Below are positions 4,463 to 6,642 of a stretch of DNA of 6,642 bases, one piece after another. Made by a program: the position numbers and the translations under genes. The stretch lies in the NCBI GenBank assembly GCA_013289785.1, contig JABCZE010000093.1, forward strand, positions 1 through 6,642, in the 5' to 3' direction. Below the pieces are notes generated by a model. That model was not told the origin of the DNA. It searched no databases and saw nothing but the letters and a program-made list of their open reading frames with translations. The stretch comes from Vulcanimicrobiota bacterium (lineage in GTDB: Bacteria > Vulcanimicrobiota > Vulcanimicrobiia > Vulcanimicrobiales > Vulcanimicrobiaceae). How positions within the stretch are numbered: position 1 is the first letter of the stretch; each line of letters opens with the position of its first letter.

Positions 4463-6642
4463 ATGCACGACGATTTCCATCCGCTCGTTCGCGAATGGTT
4501 CGACTCCAGTTTTACGGCCGCTACGGAGCCGCAACTCCAGGGCTGGCCGGCGATTCGAGCCGGCGAGGACGTGCTGATCTCCGCTCCGACCGGCTCGGGA
4601 AAGACGCTTGCCGCCTTCACGCTGTGCCTCGACGACCTCGTGCGGCGCGCGACCGAGGGCACGCTGCCCGATAGCACGCTCGTGGTCTACGTCTCGCCGC
4701 TGAAGGCCCTGACCAACGACGTCCGCGAGAACTTGGAGAAGCCGCTTGCCGCGTTGACCGCGCTTGCCGAAACGCGGGGCCTGACGATGGCGCCGATTCG
4801 CTCGGCCGTGCGCACCGGCGATACCACCGCCACCCAGCGCCAAAGCATGTTGCGAAAGCCGCCGCACGTCCTCGTCACGACGCCCGAGTCGCTTTACATC
4901 CTGCTGACGGCCGAGAAGTCGCGCGCGCTCTTCGCCGGCGTTACCACCGTGATCGTCGACGAGATTCATGCGATGGCGGCCGACAAGCGCGGTTCGCATC
5001 TGGCGCTCACGCTCGCGCGCCTGGATCATCTGGTCGTAGCGACGACCGGGAAAAAACCGCAACGGATCGGGCTTTCGGCGACCGTGCGTCCGCTGGAAAA
5101 GGTGGCGCAGTTCTTGAGCGAGCGTGCGACGATCGTCAACGTCGGGCACCGCCGCGAAATGGAGCTGGCGATCGAAGTTCCCAGCGACGAACTCGGCCCG
5201 GTGGCGAGCAAAGAGATGTGGGGCGAGATCTACGACCGCGTCGCCGCCGAGATTCACAAGCATAAGACGACGCTGGTCTTCGTGGGAACGCGCCGCATGA
5301 GCGAGCGCGTCGCCTTTGCGCTCAACGAACGCCTCGGCGAAGGCTTCGCGATGCCGCATCACGGCAGTCTGGCCCGAGAGATGCGTTTCGACGTCGAGCG
5401 GCGACTGCGAAGCGGTGAGCTGCGAGTCGTCGTAGCGACGGCTTCGCTCGAGCTGGGCATCGACATCGGCTCGGTCGATCTCGTCGTACAGTTGGGGTCG
5501 CCGCGCGCGATTGCAGTGGCGTTGCAGCGCATCGGGCGGTCGGGCCACTGGGTTGGCGCCAAGCCGAAGGGCATCTTCTACATAACGACGCGCGACGAAC
5601 TGCTCGAGTGTGCGGCGCTGGTGCGCGCAATTCGCGGGGGCGCGCTCGATGCGCTCGAGATTCCGAAAGCGCCGCTGGATATTCTCGCGCAGCAGATCGT
5701 CGCAGCCTGCGCGCAGCACGAATGGGAAGTGGAAACCCTCTACGCAACCGTTCGCACGGCGTTTCCGTATCGCGATCTCGAGCGTTCGGAGTTCGAGAAC
5801 GTTCTCTCGATGCTGGCCGACGGGATCGCGACCTCGCGCGGTCGCAGCGGAACGTATCTGCACTACGACCGCGTCAACGGCCGGCTGCGCGCGCGGCGAG
5901 GGGCGCGCTTGGCCGCGATCACCAGCGGCGGCGCGATCCCCGATACCGCCAACTACAGCGTGATCGTCGAGCCGGACGGCCACGTGATCGGCTCGCTCGA
6001 CGAAGATTTCGCGATCGAAAGCATGGCCGGCGATATCTTCCTTCTCGGCACCAACTCGTGGAAGATCCGGCGCGTCGAGGCCGGCGTGGTGCGCGTGGAG
6101 GACGCGCACGGGGCCCCGCCGTCGATTCCGTTCTGGAACGGCGAAGGGCGCGGGCGCACGATCGAGCTTTCGCGCGAGGTCTGCGCGGTGCGCGTGGCGA
6201 TCGACGAGCGCGACGACGCCGCTGCAATCGCGTGGCTGGAAGAAGAGTGCGCGCTGGATCGCGCGGGCGCGGAGCAGGCGGTTGCGTACATCCGCGCGGG
6301 TAAGAAGATTCTGGGCGTCGTGCCGACGGATCGCACGCTGGTCGCGGAACGTTTCTTCGACGAAGGCGGCGGCATGCAGTTGATCCTGCACACGCCGTTT
6401 GGGGCACGCATCAATCGCGCCTGGGGATTGGCTTTGCGCAAGCGTTTCTGCCGCTCGTTCAATCTCGAGCTGCAGGCCGCCGCAACCGACAACGGCATCG
6501 TGCTGTCGTTGACCGACCAGCACGCGTTCCCACTCGACGTCGTCTTCGAGTTCGTCAAATCGGCGAGCGCCGAGCAAACGCTCACGCAGGCGCTGCTGCC
6601 CGCGCCGATGTTTGCCGCGCGTTGGCGCTGGAACGCCACTCG
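4463..6642 (+). CDS. lhr: Lhr-family ATP-dependent DNA helicase, N-terminal 726 residues (open at right edge)
   Basis: The frame is open for 726 complete codons and runs off the window. Helicase motifs appear in order: TEPQLQGWPAI (21-31, Q-motif region), Walker A APTGSGKT (41-48), motif Ia VYVSPLKAL (75-83), TTPESLYILL (139-148), DEIH (166-169), LSAT (204-207), LVFVGTRR (271-278), HHGSL (299-303), motif V ATASLELGIDIG (325-336) and motif VI QRIGRSGH (355-362). This is a superfamily 2 motor. The following part, with PFWNGEGRGRTIELS (556-570), TPFGARINRAWGLAL (644-658) and FAARWRWNATR at the end, is the Lhr winged-helix and beta-barrel core. Trp558 is a candidate for the conserved nucleobase-stacking Trp. 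Known Lhr proteins are 3'-to-5' translocases that unwind RNA:DNA hybrids and are linked to DNA repair. A core-only Lhr is about 850 residues and the long form about 1500; which this is cannot be seen. The ATG at 4463 fits the usual FHPLVREWF start. The ribosome binding site is weak; a TTG at 4451 is an alternative start. Confidence 0.95.
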   Translation, partial: MHDDFHPLVREWFDSSFTAATEPQLQGWPAIRAGEDVLISAPTGSGKTLAAFTLCLDDLVRRATEGTLPDSTLVVYVSPLKALTNDVRENLEKPLAALTALAETRGLTMAPIRSAVRTGDTTATQRQSMLRKPPHVLVTTPESLYILLTAEKSRALFAGVTTVIVDEIHAMAADKRGSHLALTLARLDHLVVATTGKKPQRIGLSATVRPLEKVAQFLSERATIVNVGHRREMELAIEVPSDELGPVASKEMWGEIYDRVAAEIHKHKTTLVFVGTRRMSERVAFALNERLGEGFAMPHHGSLAREMRFDVERRLRSGELRVVVATASLELGIDIGSVDLVVQLGSPRAIAVALQRIGRSGHWVGAKPKGIFYITTRDELLECAALVRAIRGGALDALEIPKAPLDILAQQIVAACAQHEWEVETLYATVRTAFPYRDLERSEFENVLSMLADGIATSRGRSGTYLHYDRVNGRLRARRGARLAAITSGGAIPDTANYSVIVEPDGHVIGSLDEDFAIESMAGDIFLLGTNSWKIRRVEAGVVRVEDAHGAPPSIPFWNGEGRGRTIELSREVCAVRVAIDERDDAAAIAWLEEECALDRAGAEQAVAYIRAGKKILGVVPTDRTLVAERFFDEGGGMQLILHTPFGARINRAWGLALRKRFCRSFNLELQAAATDNGIVLSLTDQHAFPLDVVFEFVKSASAEQTLTQALLPAPMFAARWRWNAT

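Noticed and set aside
4379..6577. A 732-codon open frame on the minus strand, and shorter open frames around 5608-6303 plus, across the right third of the window.
   Set aside because: They lie over a complete set of Lhr helicase motifs in the plus frame from 4463. Their translations are Arg/Ala/His-rich with no domain pattern, as expected of mirror frames in GC-rich coding DNA.

Overview
The window reads as ordinary GC-rich bacterial chromosome (roughly 60% G+C by eye) with seven protein genes, two of them cut by the window edges. I see no RNA gene, mobile element, CRISPR array, prophage or attachment site. The lineage cannot be fixed from sequence alone. The secreted protein of unknown function at 2812-3735 resembles, from memory, families common in Candidatus Eremiobacterota (WPS-2). 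That is a guess; other GC-rich, poorly cultured soil phyla are possible.

Layout. Positions 1-1963 hold a minus-strand run read from right to left: a membrane-anchored divergent polysaccharide deacetylase of the YibQ type (GTG start at 1963), a 6PGDH/3-hydroxyisobutyrate-dehydrogenase-type oxidoreductase (136-978), and the first 44 residues of a zinc-independent-type MDR alcohol dehydrogenase/quinone oxidoreductase. The MDR gene seems to start at a CTG codon 4 bases after the previous stop. Gaps of 43 and 4 bases suggest an operon. Across a 60-base divergent spacer, the plus strand carries an HSD10-like short-chain dehydrogenase (2024-2788), and 23 bases later a secreted protein of unknown function (2812-3735). 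That gene converges, with a 5-base gap, on a minus-strand secreted methionine sulfoxide reductase A (3741-4373). A second divergent spacer (4374-4462) separates msrA from an Lhr-family DNA helicase, which runs from 4463 off the right edge. The helicase is the dominant gene of the window: it has no stop codon inside it and fills the last third.

How the genes relate. The three dehydrogenases are plausible partners in acyl or hydroxyacid metabolism, but no shared pathway can be demonstrated. The deacetylase, the secreted protein and MsrA act outside the cytoplasm (cell wall, unknown, and repair of oxidised proteins respectively). Lhr acts on nucleic acids. I found no evidence for a new defence or mobile system. 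The most checkable oddities are the secreted MsrA that keeps only one cysteine, the apparent CTG start, the unknown secreted family, and what follows lhr outside the window.
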